A stretch of 64,000 bases of DNA. Origin: BOG-908 sp963751795 (lineage in GTDB: Bacteria > Pseudomonadota > Alphaproteobacteria > Acetobacterales > Acetobacteraceae). The notes below the pieces were generated by a model. That model did not search any database, was not told where the DNA came from, and saw only the letters and a program-made list of their open reading frames with translations. The stretch lies in the NCBI GenBank assembly GCA_963751795.1, contig CAVVVI010000003.1, positions 62,001 to 126,000 on the forward strand. Direction: 5' to 3'. Each line of letters begins with the position of its first letter. Positions within the stretch are counted from its first letter, which is position 1. The translations under genes were made by a program, and so were the position numbers. Shown piece after piece: positions 16,982 through 26,356 of this stretch.

Positions 16982-17092
16982 GTTGCTGATGATGGCAGAT
17001 TTGCCTTACCTGCAACGGCGTCTGCTTAGGTGTGGATAAGTCAAGAATTTGGCACCACAGAAACGCTTTGATTTTGTGACCATTGTCGGGGC

Positions 17093-17803
17093 TCATCGCG
17101 CGGCGCGAAGCTGGCTTTGGAGCAGCATAGTTTCCTCGTGAATTTCGGTTTTCGGAAGGGACGAATGTTCGGAAAGGACTTCGATAAGAGCGCTCCAGAG
17201 GTCCTTCTCGCGGTATCCCGCGCCGGCCAAAAGAAATGCACCGAAATTAAGACCGGCGACCTTGCGGGCGAGATCACCGAGCGAGTTGCATGACTCCGGA
17301 AATCGGCCTGGGTCCAGGCGTATAAGCGCCGCGCCGGTCGTAGCCGCTAGAACTGAGACTGCTGCCCAATAATGCATGCCTATTAACGCCAATAGCAGAC
17401 TCAGCAGGCTGACTAGAAGCAGCGCGAAGCCGACTTGACCTATGCCGGAAAGCCACAGACGCGGAAGCCGCATTCTAGTCTCTGTATGGATTTGGCGAAA
17501 CACGGCCTCGGGCGAGGATCCCGAAATTCCATCAAGAGCGGTCGTTGGTGTGAGGCGGGACCGGATTCCGTTTTTCGATAGGGCGCGGCGCAGCCGATAG
17601 AACGCCATTGCGCTGGCACATCCTTGGCCATAGCCCTTATCGGTAGAGAAACGTTCTCGCAATACCTTAAAAATGTCGCTGACGGTTCGGCAGTCCTCGG
17701 CCTCCTTGCTGGAAAATCTCACTCCAAACGAGACCTCCAGGTCTTGCACAAGCTCTACGCCATCGAGGTCGTCATCCAGCCCAAGCGTGTTCGGCAAAAT
17801 CAT
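17093..17803 (-). CDS. Membrane protein with acyl-carrier-like cytoplasmic domains
   Basis: 236 residues from ATG 17803 (GGGAAAG upstream). A longer open frame begins at 17938, but its first 45 residues read through dispersed repeat A, so the inner ATG is preferred. Residues about 1-55 form an acyl-carrier-like helical module (GLDDDLDGVELVQDLEVSFG), without the phosphopantetheine serine. Two transmembrane helices follow at about 125-165. The C-terminal part (DLWSALIEVLSEHS) repeats a carrier-like helix pattern. Function unknown; probably a scaffold rather than a true carrier. Confidence 0.6.
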   Translation of the reverse strand: MILPNTLGLDDDLDGVELVQDLEVSFGVRFSSKEAEDCRTVSDIFKVLRERFSTDKGYGQGCASAMAFYRLRRALSKNGIRSRLTPTTALDGISGSSPEAVFRQIHTETRMRLPRLWLSGIGQVGFALLLVSLLSLLLALIGMHYWAAVSVLAATTGAALIRLDPGRFPESCNSLGDLARKVAGLNFGAFLLAGAGYREKDLWSALIEVLSEHSSLPKTEIHEETMLLQSQLRAAR

Positions 17804-17871
17804 GACCAAGCTTTCCCGCTTCTGGCACGCGCCATCAGGGCGGCGCTCGACAGGTTCTTGCGATACGACAT

Positions 17872-17919
17872 AGAAAAGTTTTTTGGTCCTTTTTTTCAAA
17901 AAAGGACAGCTTTCTTTAA
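17872..17919. repeat. Dispersed hairpin repeat A, right half
   Basis: The segment with the GTCCTTTTTT/AAAAAAGGAC stem matches the right part of the 9583-9724 copy almost base for base. It lies between the acyl-carrier-like gene and the PfpI gene. Confidence 0.75.
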
Positions 17920-17927
17920 CACGAAAT

Positions 17928-17954
17928 CCGGCCGGCACGCGAGGTGCCGGCCGG
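17928..17954 (-). terminator. Strong hairpin after the PfpI gene
   Basis: A perfect 11-bp inverted repeat (CCGGCCGGCAC / GTGCCGGCCGG) with a 5-base loop begins seven bases past the PfpI stop codon. A short T-containing tract follows on the minus strand, consistent with an intrinsic terminator. Confidence 0.7.
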
Positions 17955-17960
17955 GGAGGG

Positions 17961-18500
17961 TTAGGCGGCGAAGAGGTCGATGAGGGCGGTGTTGAAGGCG
18001 TTGAGGTCGTCGGGTTTGCGGGAGGTTACGAGGTTGGTGTCGCGGACCATGGGTTCGTCGGTCCAGGTGGCTCCGGCGTTGCGGAGGTCGGTTTGGAGTG
18101 AGGGCCAGGAGGTTAGTTTTTTGCCGCGGACGGCGTCGGCTTCGATGAGGGTCCAGGCGCCGTGGCAGATGGCGCCGATGGGTTTGTTGGTGGTGGTGAA
18201 GCTGCGGATGAAGTCCATGGCTTGCTTGTCGATGCGCAGGTAGTCGGGGTTGGCGACGCCGCCGGGGAGGACGAGGCCGTCGAACTGGTCGGGTTTGGCT
18301 TGGGCTAGGGTGGCGTCAACGCGGAGCTGGTCGCCTTTCTGGTCGTGGTTCATGCCTTGGATGGTGCCGGATTTTGGCGAGACCACGGTGACTTGGGCGC
18401 CGGCTTTTTGCAGGGCTTGTTGGGGTGAGGTGAGTTCGACTTGTTCGACGCCGTCGGTGGCGAGGATGGCGATGTGTTTGCCGTTGAGGGATGCGGGCAT
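17961..18500 (-). CDS. DJ-1/PfpI family protein (YhbO/YraA-like)
   Basis: 179 residues from ATG 18500. The class I glutamine-amidotransferase-like fold is clear: HIAILATDGVEQVELTSP, GLVLPGGVANPDYLR and the nucleophile elbow with C112 in AICHGAWTL. Close relatives are stress-linked glyoxalase or deglycase-type enzymes. Followed by a strong terminator, so monocistronic. Confidence 0.9.
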   Translation of the reverse strand: MPASLNGKHIAILATDGVEQVELTSPQQALQKAGAQVTVVSPKSGTIQGMNHDQKGDQLRVDATLAQAKPDQFDGLVLPGGVANPDYLRIDKQAMDFIRSFTTTNKPIGAICHGAWTLIEADAVRGKKLTSWPSLQTDLRNAGATWTDEPMVRDTNLVTSRKPDDLNAFNTALIDLFAA

Positions 18501-18567
18501 GTGGGGGGCTCCGTTGCCGGTGGGTGGATGACACGCGGCAGCGGCGGCCGGGTTGCGTGGGGTGGGG

Positions 18568-21500
18568 TCAGTAGTCGAACTGGTAGGAGAGGCCGATGGT
18601 GGAGCCCTGGTCGTTGTCGGGTGTCGCACCTTGGGTGCTGCCGCCGCCGGTGGCGAGTTGGGCGCGGGCTTTGAGGTGGCGGGTGAGGTCGATCTGGACT
18701 TCGGCGGCGGTGCCGCCGCCGGAGGTGGCTTGTTTGGCGCCGATGAAGACGCCGCGGGCGACGTAGCGGCCGGCTTCGATGGTGGCGCCGGAGCCGCTGC
18801 CTGAGCCGCCGCCGACGCTGAGGCGATCGAGGCCGAGGCCTTTGCGGACGGCGGCCAGCGGGTCGGCGCCGCCGCCGGTGACGCCGGAGAGTTCGGCGAG
18901 TGCCGCGGCGATTTCGGCGATCTGGATGGCCGAGAGGTCTTTCACGCTGGTGCCGAAGAGGAGGTGGGCGAGCACTTCGTCCTGCGGCAGGTCGGGTGTG
19001 CTGCTGAGCTTTATGGTGGGGGCGTCGGCGTAGCCGCCGACGGTGAGGGTGGCGGTGACGCTGCCCGAGGTGCTGTCGGCCACGAAGTTGAGCGTGGGAT
19101 CGATGCGGTTGGTGACGCTGGTGCCGTCGAAGCCCACTTCGCCGTGGGTGAAGTTGAGCGTGGTGCCGGCGATGCTGATGGTGCCGCGGCGCATTTCGAA
19201 GCCGCCGCTGATGGCGGGGGCGGCGGTGGTGCCGCCGATGGTGAGTTTGCCGCCCAGTTCGCTGTCGAGCCCGTGGCCGCGGATGAAGATGGCGCGCGGG
19301 GCATCAAGCGTGAGGGCGAGGCGGACGATGGCGGCCGGGGCGGTGGGCGTGGCGGGCGGTGGGCGATCGCCGGGGCGGCGGACGTGGAGGGTGGCGACGC
19401 TGGGGGGCAGGCTGTTGGGGATGTTGATATCGGCCTGGCGGACCAGGATGTGGCCGGCGGCTTCCAGCGCCGTGCGGGCGGCGCCGGTGAGCGTGAGGTT
19501 GGCATCCAGCGTGGCGGTGAGCAGGTCGCTGGCCAGCGGGCGGGCGTTGCGGGCGGTGAGGGTGAGATCGACCGGTATGGTGGGGGCGAGGATGCCGACG
19601 GTGCCGTGGGCGGCGAGCGTGCCGGGGCCAGCCTGGGCGGTGAGGCTGTCGATGCGCAGCGTGTCGTTGGCGGCGGTGAGGTGGGCGGCGATGGCGGTGA
19701 GGTGGAGGCCTTGGGCGAAATCCTGCAGCTCGCCGCGGTTGAGCGTGAGGCTGCCGGCGAGGCGCGGGGCGGCGGTGGTGCCGGCGACGGTGGTGTCGAA
19801 GGCGACGGTGCCGGCGGCGCGTTGGCCGCTGGCGCCGAGGATGGGGTTGAGGAGCGAGAGATCGGTGGTGCCGGTGGCGTGGATGGCGAGCGGGCCGCCG
19901 GCCTGCAGGGGGGCGGTGCCGTTGGCGGCCAGCGTGAGTTTCGAGCCGGCATCGACCTGGGCGGCAAGGCGGGCGGTGGTGCCGGCAAGGTTTATGGCGA
20001 GCGTGGCGTTGCCGGGGAGCAGGGCGGAGAGGGGCGAGGTGGTGCTGTGCAGGTCCCGCGCCGTGACGCGGATGGTGCCGAGGGGCGCGGCGGTGGTGCC
20101 GCTGAGGCGGGCTTCGGCGGCGATGGTGCCGCGGGCGTGCAGATTGGGGGCGAAGGGGCGGGCGAGTTCGGGCGTGACGTTATGCAATGCGGCGGTGAGG
20201 GCCAGCGTGGGGGCGATGCGGCCGGCGACATCCAGCGTGGCGGGTGCGGTGCCGGGCGGGCCGAGGGTGAGGTGCAGGCCGTCGATGGCGGTGGCCGCGC
20301 CGTAGGTGAGGCGGGTGGGGGCGCGCAGGCGGAGGGCTTCGGCGCGGTAGTCGGCCGTGAGCGTGGCCAGCGTGAGGGCGTGGGTTTTGGCATCGAGCAC
20401 GGCGGCGGCGGTGAGCGTGGCGGGCTGGTTGGCGACGAGCAGGCTGGCTTGGGTGCGCAGGGCCAGGGCGGATTGCGGGCCGTTAGCGGTGAGGCGGGCG
20501 TGGCCGGTGACGCGGCCGGCGGCGATGCCGTCGGCGGCGAGCGTGAGGGCGACGGTGGGGTTGGCGAGCGCGTCGGCGACGGTGCCGGTGAGGGCGGCGC
20601 GGGCGAGGCTGTTGGCGCCGAGGGTGAGGTTGGCGGCCTGCAGCGCGATGGTGGCGGCGGGGCGGCCGGCGGGTTGGGTGGCCTGGATGGTGGCATCCAG
20701 GCTGCCGGCGAGCGGCTGGCCGGCCAGGGCCGCGAAATCGGCCAGGCGGGGGATGCGGGCGGCGATGGTGCCGGTGGGGAAGGTTTGGCCGTGGGCGAGG
20801 GTGAGGTTGGCGGTGGCGGCGAGGCTGCGCCAATCGGCGTGCGAGAGGGTGGCGTGCAGCGTGCCGTCGGGCTGGCGGTCGAGTGTGGCGGCGAGTTGGA
20901 GCGGTGCGCCTTCGAGGCGGCCGGTGGCCGTGATGGTGCCGGACGGGGTGTTGGGCAGGCCCTGGGCGCGGATGCTGGCGGTGATCGGGCCGGGCTTGAG
21001 GGTGGCGGTGCCGGCCTCGCCGTGGAGGTCGGCCTGCACGGCGAGGCCGCCGGGCGCGCCGCTGAGTCGGCCGCTGGCGGCCAGGGCGCCGCGGGCCTGG
21101 GGCGAGAGGGCGGCGAGGTTGCGCAGGGTGACGTTCCAGGCGAGTGCCAGGGTGCCGGCGAAATCGGTGCCGGTGACGTCCGCATGGGCCTGGGCGCCGT
21201 CGATGATGGCGCGGCTGATGGTGAAGTTTTGGCCGTCGAGATGGGCGGTGGCGCCGTAGGTGGTGCGGCCGAGCAGGGTGGGCAGCGGGGCGAGGCCGCC
21301 GGTGAAATTGGCGGTGCCGTCCACGGTGACGTCGCTGGCCTGGTTGTGGCGGGCGAGCGTGGCGACGGCTTCGGTGGCGCCCTGTATGTCGGTGTGGCCG
21401 ATGGCGGCGAAGGGGGCGAGGCTGGGGATGGTGGTGTGCAGGCGGGCGGTGAGGTCGCCGGCGGTGGTGGCGGTGCCGTCGGCGGTGATGAGGGGGTGGG

Positions 21501-22656
21501 TGAGGGCGAAGGTGACGGGGCGGGTGGGCCCGTTGAGCAGCGCGTGCAGGTGCAGCGTGAGGGGGGCGGCGGCGAACAGGGTGGGTTCGGGCGGCGGTAG
21601 CAGGAGGCCGGTGAGGGTGGCGGTGGCATCGACGGTGCCGCGGTTACCGGTGGCGCTGGCCACCAGGGTGGGGATGGTGGCGCCGGCGGCGCGGAGATTG
21701 TGCAGCTCGGCGTGGGCGGTGACGGAGGGTGCGGTGAAGGGGCCGGTGGTGGTGGCGTGCAGTGCGATGCTGTCCCACGCGACATCGGGGCGGGGGGCCA
21801 TGGCGGGTGCGGTGGCGTCGATCGCCAGGGTGGCGGCGCTGGCGGGCAGATCGATGGTGCCGGTGGCGGTGGCCTGGAGCGGGCCGGCGGCGAGTGCGAG
21901 CGTGGTGGCTTCCGCGGTGCGTGGGCCGGCGAGCGTGGCGTGCAGCGTGAGGCGGCCGAGGCTGGGCAGGCTGGCGAGGCTGGCGGCGAGGCCGCCCGGC
22001 GGCTCGGCGGCATCGAGCGCGGCGGTGATGGATTGCGGGGTGAGGGTGGCGGCCAGCGTGTAGGTGCCGGGCGCATCCTGGCGGGTGAGGGTAAGGTGGG
22101 CGGTGGCCTGGTCGAGTGCCGTGGCGTGGGCGCGGCCGGCGACGGCAAGCGTGGCGGGGTGGCCGGCGAAAGCGGGGCCGAGGGTGAGCTGGGCGATCTG
22201 CAGGGATTGCAGGTCGATCGCCACCGGCAGCGAGAAGGGCTTGGTCGAGGGCGGCGCGGGCTTGGCGGGCGGCGTGGCGACCGGGGCGCGGGCGACGGTG
22301 ATCTGGGTGGCGGCGAGGCTGGCGATGCGGGCGGTGCCGGTGAGCAGGGCCAGCGGCGACCAGTCGAGTGCGGCCCCGTCCAGCGTGAGCCAGGTGCCCT
22401 GGCCGTCGTGGAGTTCGAGGTGGGCGATGCGCAGGCGGTCGGGGATGCGGCCGGACAGGCCTTGCAGCGTGACGAGGCCGCCGGAGAGGCTGGTGGCGCG
22501 GCTGGCGATGAAGGCGCGGCCTGGGGCGGTGTTGGCGGCGATCAGGATGAGGGCGACCAGGGCCAGCGGCAGGCCGAGCAGGAGGCCGGCGGCCCAGAGG
22601 AGGGCGCGGCGGAGGCGGTGCGGGTGTTGGTCGGTGGCTAGCGTGGGGTCGGTCAC
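18568..22656 (-). CDS. tamB: Translocation and assembly module protein TamB
   Basis: 1362 residues from GTG 22656, 25 bases after the tamA stop. One N-terminal membrane helix (LLWAAGLLLGLPLALVALILIAA) is followed by a very long repetitive beta-rich region and the conserved C-terminal DUF490 domain, ending in GLSYQFDY, the usual beta-strand finish. TamB bridges the envelope from inner membrane to TamA and helps outer-membrane protein insertion or phospholipid transport. The gene is extremely GC-rich, and long antisense open frames over it are compositional artefacts. Confidence 0.92.
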   Translation of the reverse strand: MTDPTLATDQHPHRLRRALLWAAGLLLGLPLALVALILIAANTAPGRAFIASRATSLSGGLVTLQGLSGRIPDRLRIAHLELHDGQGTWLTLDGAALDWSPLALLTGTARIASLAATQITVARAPVATPPAKPAPPSTKPFSLPVAIDLQSLQIAQLTLGPAFAGHPATLAVAGRAHATALDQATAHLTLTRQDAPGTYTLAATLTPQSITAALDAAEPPGGLAASLASLPSLGRLTLHATLAGPRTAEATTLALAAGPLQATATGTIDLPASAATLAIDATAPAMAPRPDVAWDSIALHATTTGPFTAPSVTAHAELHNLRAAGATIPTLVASATGNRGTVDATATLTGLLLPPPEPTLFAAAPLTLHLHALLNGPTRPVTFALTHPLITADGTATTAGDLTARLHTTIPSLAPFAAIGHTDIQGATEAVATLARHNQASDVTVDGTANFTGGLAPLPTLLGRTTYGATAHLDGQNFTISRAIIDGAQAHADVTGTDFAGTLALAWNVTLRNLAALSPQARGALAASGRLSGAPGGLAVQADLHGEAGTATLKPGPITASIRAQGLPNTPSGTITATGRLEGAPLQLAATLDRQPDGTLHATLSHADWRSLAATANLTLAHGQTFPTGTIAARIPRLADFAALAGQPLAGSLDATIQATQPAGRPAATIALQAANLTLGANSLARAALTGTVADALANPTVALTLAADGIAAGRVTGHARLTANGPQSALALRTQASLLVANQPATLTAAAVLDAKTHALTLATLTADYRAEALRLRAPTRLTYGAATAIDGLHLTLGPPGTAPATLDVAGRIAPTLALTAALHNVTPELARPFAPNLHARGTIAAEARLSGTTAAPLGTIRVTARDLHSTTSPLSALLPGNATLAINLAGTTARLAAQVDAGSKLTLAANGTAPLQAGGPLAIHATGTTDLSLLNPILGASGQRAAGTVAFDTTVAGTTAAPRLAGSLTLNRGELQDFAQGLHLTAIAAHLTAANDTLRIDSLTAQAGPGTLAAHGTVGILAPTIPVDLTLTARNARPLASDLLTATLDANLTLTGAARTALEAAGHILVRQADINIPNSLPPSVATLHVRRPGDRPPPATPTAPAAIVRLALTLDAPRAIFIRGHGLDSELGGKLTIGGTTAAPAISGGFEMRRGTISIAGTTLNFTHGEVGFDGTSVTNRIDPTLNFVADSTSGSVTATLTVGGYADAPTIKLSSTPDLPQDEVLAHLLFGTSVKDLSAIQIAEIAAALAELSGVTGGGADPLAAVRKGLGLDRLSVGGGSGSGSGATIEAGRYVARGVFIGAKQATSGGGTAAEVQIDLTRHLKARAQLATGGGSTQGATPDNDQGSTIGLSYQFDY

Positions 22657-22681
22657 TGGGGCGCTCGGATGCTGGGGTGGG

Positions 22682-24526
22682 TCAGAACGCCTGGCCGAGG
22701 CCGAGGTAGAGTTCGTAGCTGTCGCCGCCGCGGATGCGGTTGAGCGGGGTGGCGATATCGACGCGGATGGGGCCGATGGGGGTGTAGTAGCGGGCGCCGA
22801 GGCCGGCGCCTTCCTGCAGGCGGCCGCTGAAGGGGGCGCTGCTGGTGCTGACCTGGCCGGCATCGATGAAGGCGACGGCGCCGATATTGTGCCAGATGCG
22901 CTGGCGCAGCTCGATGGTGGCGGCATCGATGGCGGTGCCGCCGGCCGGCGTGCTGTCGGGGAATTGCGGGCCGATGGATTGGTAGCGGTAGCCGCGCACG
23001 GTGGCCGAGCCGCCGGCGTAGAAGCGCTGATCGGGCGGGAGCTGGAATTCGGTGGCCCCTTGCGCGCTGCCGGCCAGCCCGCGGAGCGCGATGACGCTGT
23101 GGCCGGGGGCGGCCAGGCCGAGATGGGCGAGATCGAAATACGTGGACGCCGTGGCCTGCAGGATGACGAAGGTGCTGTTCTGGCCGGAGAGGGATTCCGT
23201 GGGCGTGGCGATCAGGGCGGCGCGCAGGCCGGAGAGCGGGTCGTCCAGCGGGGAGGCGACATCGGTGTTGTCGAAGCGGGCGGTGAGCGGGAGGGCGAGC
23301 AGGGTGTAGTCGCGGGTGACGCGTTCCTGGAGGATGCTCTCCTGTGTGGCGGTGACGCCGGCGCTGACGGTCCAGCGGCGGGAGAGTTTGCGGGTGAGTG
23401 TGGCGCCGGCGATTTCGGCCGTCTGGTTGTAGCTGATCAGGTTCTGCTTGAGGGCGGCGAGATCGAGCTCGAGCTGCTGGTCGCGGTGGTAGTAATCGGG
23501 TTTGAGGAACTGGGCGCGCGCGGTGTAGCCCTCGCCCTTGTCGGCGCTGCCGCCCAGGCCGGTGAGGGCGGCCGAGAGGTTGAGCTGCTCGGCGTTGCCG
23601 AACAGGTTGCGGTGCGTCCAGGTGACGCCGGCGCTGCCGCCGAGATCGGTGGAGTAGGCGATATCGAAGGTGACGGCGTGCAGCTTGCGCTCGGTGACGT
23701 CCACCCGCAGGGGCAGTTCGCCGGCGGCATCGAGCGCGGGGGCGGCGCTGATTTTGACGCCGGAGAAGACGCCGACCGAGGCCAGATCCTGGCGGGCGGC
23801 TTCGATCTTGGTGGGCTGGTAGAGCTCGCCGGGGTGGAGCAGCAGGCGGCGGCGGACGAAGCGCTCGTTGGTGTGCACGAGGCCGGTGATGCTGATGGGG
23901 CCGAGATCGACGCGCGGGCCGGTGGTGACGTGGAAGGTGACGTCGAGCGCGTGGGCGGCGGGGACCAGGGTGGCGGCGGGCGGATCGACGCGGGCCAGGG
24001 CGTAGCCGTGTTCCTGCAGAGCGGCGAGCAGGGTGCTGCCGGCGGCGAGCACGGTGGCGGCGGTGGCGGGCTGGCCCGGCGCCAGGGTGAAGGCGGGGCG
24101 GGCGGCGGCGGGGACCGGGCCATCGAGCCGGACGTGGCCCAAATGGTAGAGCGGGCCGGGGACGATGTGGATGGCGACCGGGGCGGTGGCCGATTGCGGC
24201 AGGGCGGCCAGAGCGTCGGGCAGGGCAGCGTCGTCCAGCGCGTGGCCGGCGACGGTGATGGTGGTTTGCGCCTGGTAGTAGCCGAAGCTGTCGGTGGCGG
24301 TGCGGATGCGGGCGGTATCGGCGCGCGCGCGGGCGACGAGCGCGAAGGGGCCGGCGGGGGCGGGTTTGCGGAGCGTGGCGAGCTGGGATGAGCCGGCGAT
24401 GGCGGCATCGAGCGCCGGGTTGCCGGTGGGATCGATGTGCAGGGTGTAGGCGACCGGGTCGGCGGCGCGGGCGGCGAGCGGCAGCAGCAGGGCCAGTGCG
24501 ATGAGGGTTGGGCGGGGCTGGGGCAT
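22682..24526 (-). CDS. tamA: Outer-membrane assembly factor TamA (Omp85 family)
   Basis: 614 residues. A signal peptide (LIALALLLPLAARA) precedes POTRA-type repeats (about 25-265, including ISITGLVHTNERFVRRRLLL) and a C-terminal Omp85 barrel with the RFYAGGSATVRGYRYQSIGP loop (the VRGY/F lid-lock motif) and last strand YELYLGLGQAF ending in Phe. It partners with TamB, encoded immediately downstream. ATG at 24526. Confidence 0.93.
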   Translation of the reverse strand: MPQPRPTLIALALLLPLAARAADPVAYTLHIDPTGNPALDAAIAGSSQLATLRKPAPAGPFALVARARADTARIRTATDSFGYYQAQTTITVAGHALDDAALPDALAALPQSATAPVAIHIVPGPLYHLGHVRLDGPVPAAARPAFTLAPGQPATAATVLAAGSTLLAALQEHGYALARVDPPAATLVPAAHALDVTFHVTTGPRVDLGPISITGLVHTNERFVRRRLLLHPGELYQPTKIEAARQDLASVGVFSGVKISAAPALDAAGELPLRVDVTERKLHAVTFDIAYSTDLGGSAGVTWTHRNLFGNAEQLNLSAALTGLGGSADKGEGYTARAQFLKPDYYHRDQQLELDLAALKQNLISYNQTAEIAGATLTRKLSRRWTVSAGVTATQESILQERVTRDYTLLALPLTARFDNTDVASPLDDPLSGLRAALIATPTESLSGQNSTFVILQATASTYFDLAHLGLAAPGHSVIALRGLAGSAQGATEFQLPPDQRFYAGGSATVRGYRYQSIGPQFPDSTPAGGTAIDAATIELRQRIWHNIGAVAFIDAGQVSTSSAPFSGRLQEGAGLGARYYTPIGPIRVDIATPLNRIRGGDSYELYLGLGQAF

Positions 24527-24665
24527 GGTGGCCGGTTATGCGGGGCCGGGTGGGGTTGGGGAAGCCGGGCGGGGGTGGGGGGCGGCGATTGTGATGGCGG
24601 GGGTGGCGGCGTGCGGTGGGCCGGCGGCGGGTTCAAAAAGCGGGTGGCGGGCCTAGAGTGTGGGC

Positions 24666-26084
24666 ATGCCCCTGATGCTTGCCCCGGCCGAGGCGCTGCC
24701 GCGCCCGTCTTTCCGCGTGACTGCGCTGATCGTGGCGGCGGCGCTGTTCATGGAGCAGCTGGACGGCACGGTGCTGGCGACGGCGCTGCCGGGGATGGCG
24801 CGGAGTTTCGGCGTGGCGCCGCTGCACATGAACATCGCGCTGACGAGCTACCTGCTGAGCCTGGCGGTGTTCATTCCGGCGAGCGGGCAGGCGGCGGACC
24901 GGTTCGGGTCGCGCAGCGTGTTCCGGGCGGCGATCGGGTTGTTCGTGCTGGGCAGCGTGCTGTGCGGGCTGTCGCAGTCCTTGGCGATGCTGGTGGGGGC
25001 GCGGGTGGTGCAGGGGATTGGCGGGGCGATGATGATGCCGGTGGGGCGACTGGTGCTGCTGCGCACGGTGCCGAAAGCCGAGCTGGTGCGTGCGATGACG
25101 TGGGTGCTGGTGCCCGGGCTGGTGGGGCCGGTGCTGGGGCCGCCGCTGGGCGGGTTTTTCGTGACGTATCTGAGCTGGCACTGGATTTTCTACATCAACG
25201 TGCCGATCGGGGCGGTGGGGTTTCTGCTGACCGGGCGGTATATCGAGCAGCTGCGCGAGGACGCGCCGGCGCGGTTCGATGCGGTGGGATTCGTGCTGTC
25301 GGGCCTGTGCCTGGCGTTGCTGATGTTCGGCTTCGAGCTGGCGAGCCGGGGGGCGGTTGCCGGTTGGGAGAGCGTGGGCGTGCTGGGGGGCGGGGTGGCG
25401 GCTGGGGTGGCGTATGTGCGGCATGCGCGCGGGGCGGAGAACCCGGTGCTGGATTTGCGGCTGATGCGGGTGGAGAGTTTTGCCGTATCGGTTTGGGGTG
25501 GCGCGCTGACGCGGATTACCGGTGGGGCGTTGCCGTTTCTGTTGCCGATGATGCTGCAGTTGGGGTTCGGGGTGAGTGCGGCGCGCAGCGGGCTGATCAC
25601 GCTGGCGAGTGCGGCGGGTGCGATGCTGATGAAGGCGGCCGCGCCGGCGATTTTGCGGCGATGGGGGTTTCGCCGCACGCTGATGGGCAATGGGGTTTTG
25701 GCGACGCTGCTGCTGATGGCGGCGGCCGCGTTCCGGCCCGGCATGCCGGTGGCGGTGATGGTGGCGGTGCTGTTCGCCGGCGGGTTTTTCCAGTCGTTGC
25801 AGTTTACGGCGTATAATACCGTGGCTTACGCGGAGATCGGGCGCGGGCGGATGAGTGCGGCGACGAGTTTCTACACCACGTTCCAGCAGTTGATGCTGAG
25901 TGCGGGGGTTTGTGCGGCCGCTTCCGTGCTGGCCGGGTCGATGGCGGTGCTGGGGCATCGGGCGCCGGCGCTGGCGGATTTTTCGGTGACGTGGGTGGTG
26001 CTGGGGGTGGTGACGCTGGGAGCGGTGCCGGTGTGCGGGCGGCTGGCGCGCGATGCGGGCGACGAGATGAGCGGGCGGGCTTAG
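24666..26084 (+). CDS. MFS drug exporter, DHA2 (EmrB/QacA) family
   Basis: 472 residues from ATG 24666 (a GTG six bases upstream is in frame). About 14 transmembrane segments are expected. Family motifs seen: LDGTVLATALPGMARSFG in TM1, the motif A region GQAADRFGSRSVFRAAI, and motif C-like GLVGPVLGPPLGGFF. Proton-driven export of drugs or small organics across the inner membrane. Monocistronic, divergent from tamA. Substrate unknown. Confidence 0.9.
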   Translation: MPLMLAPAEALPRPSFRVTALIVAAALFMEQLDGTVLATALPGMARSFGVAPLHMNIALTSYLLSLAVFIPASGQAADRFGSRSVFRAAIGLFVLGSVLCGLSQSLAMLVGARVVQGIGGAMMMPVGRLVLLRTVPKAELVRAMTWVLVPGLVGPVLGPPLGGFFVTYLSWHWIFYINVPIGAVGFLLTGRYIEQLREDAPARFDAVGFVLSGLCLALLMFGFELASRGAVAGWESVGVLGGGVAAGVAYVRHARGAENPVLDLRLMRVESFAVSVWGGALTRITGGALPFLLPMMLQLGFGVSAARSGLITLASAAGAMLMKAAAPAILRRWGFRRTLMGNGVLATLLLMAAAAFRPGMPVAVMVAVLFAGGFFQSLQFTAYNTVAYAEIGRGRMSAATSFYTTFQQLMLSAGVCAAASVLAGSMAVLGHRAPALADFSVTWVVLGVVTLGAVPVCGRLARDAGDEMSGRA

Positions 26085-26356
26085 GCGCGGGGGCGGGGCG
26101 GCGGGTGACGCGGCGGGGCCACTGGCGGCGGGGAACGGCGCGCGGCGGGCGATGGGCGTTGCGGCGGCGGGGGCGGCGCGGCTAGGTGGTGGCTGCCGGA
26201 ACGGTCCGGGCTGGAGACGATCATGCGGTTCAGGGGTGCAGTGCTGTTGGCAAGATCGCTGTCAAATTGACCTAGCAGCACGACTATCAGCCGCATGGTT
26301 AGCGAGGGTGTTTACCAGAATTTATAAACCAAGCTATTCGGCAAAGGAGAGGCAGA

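Noticed and set aside
18964..21600. A long plus-strand open frame antisense to tamB
   Set aside because: Gly/Ala-rich, without motifs, on the strand opposite a well-supported gene. High GC removes stop codons.
22064..24391. A 775-codon plus-strand frame antisense to tamBA
   Set aside because: Same compositional artefact; TamA and TamB motifs are clear on the minus strand.
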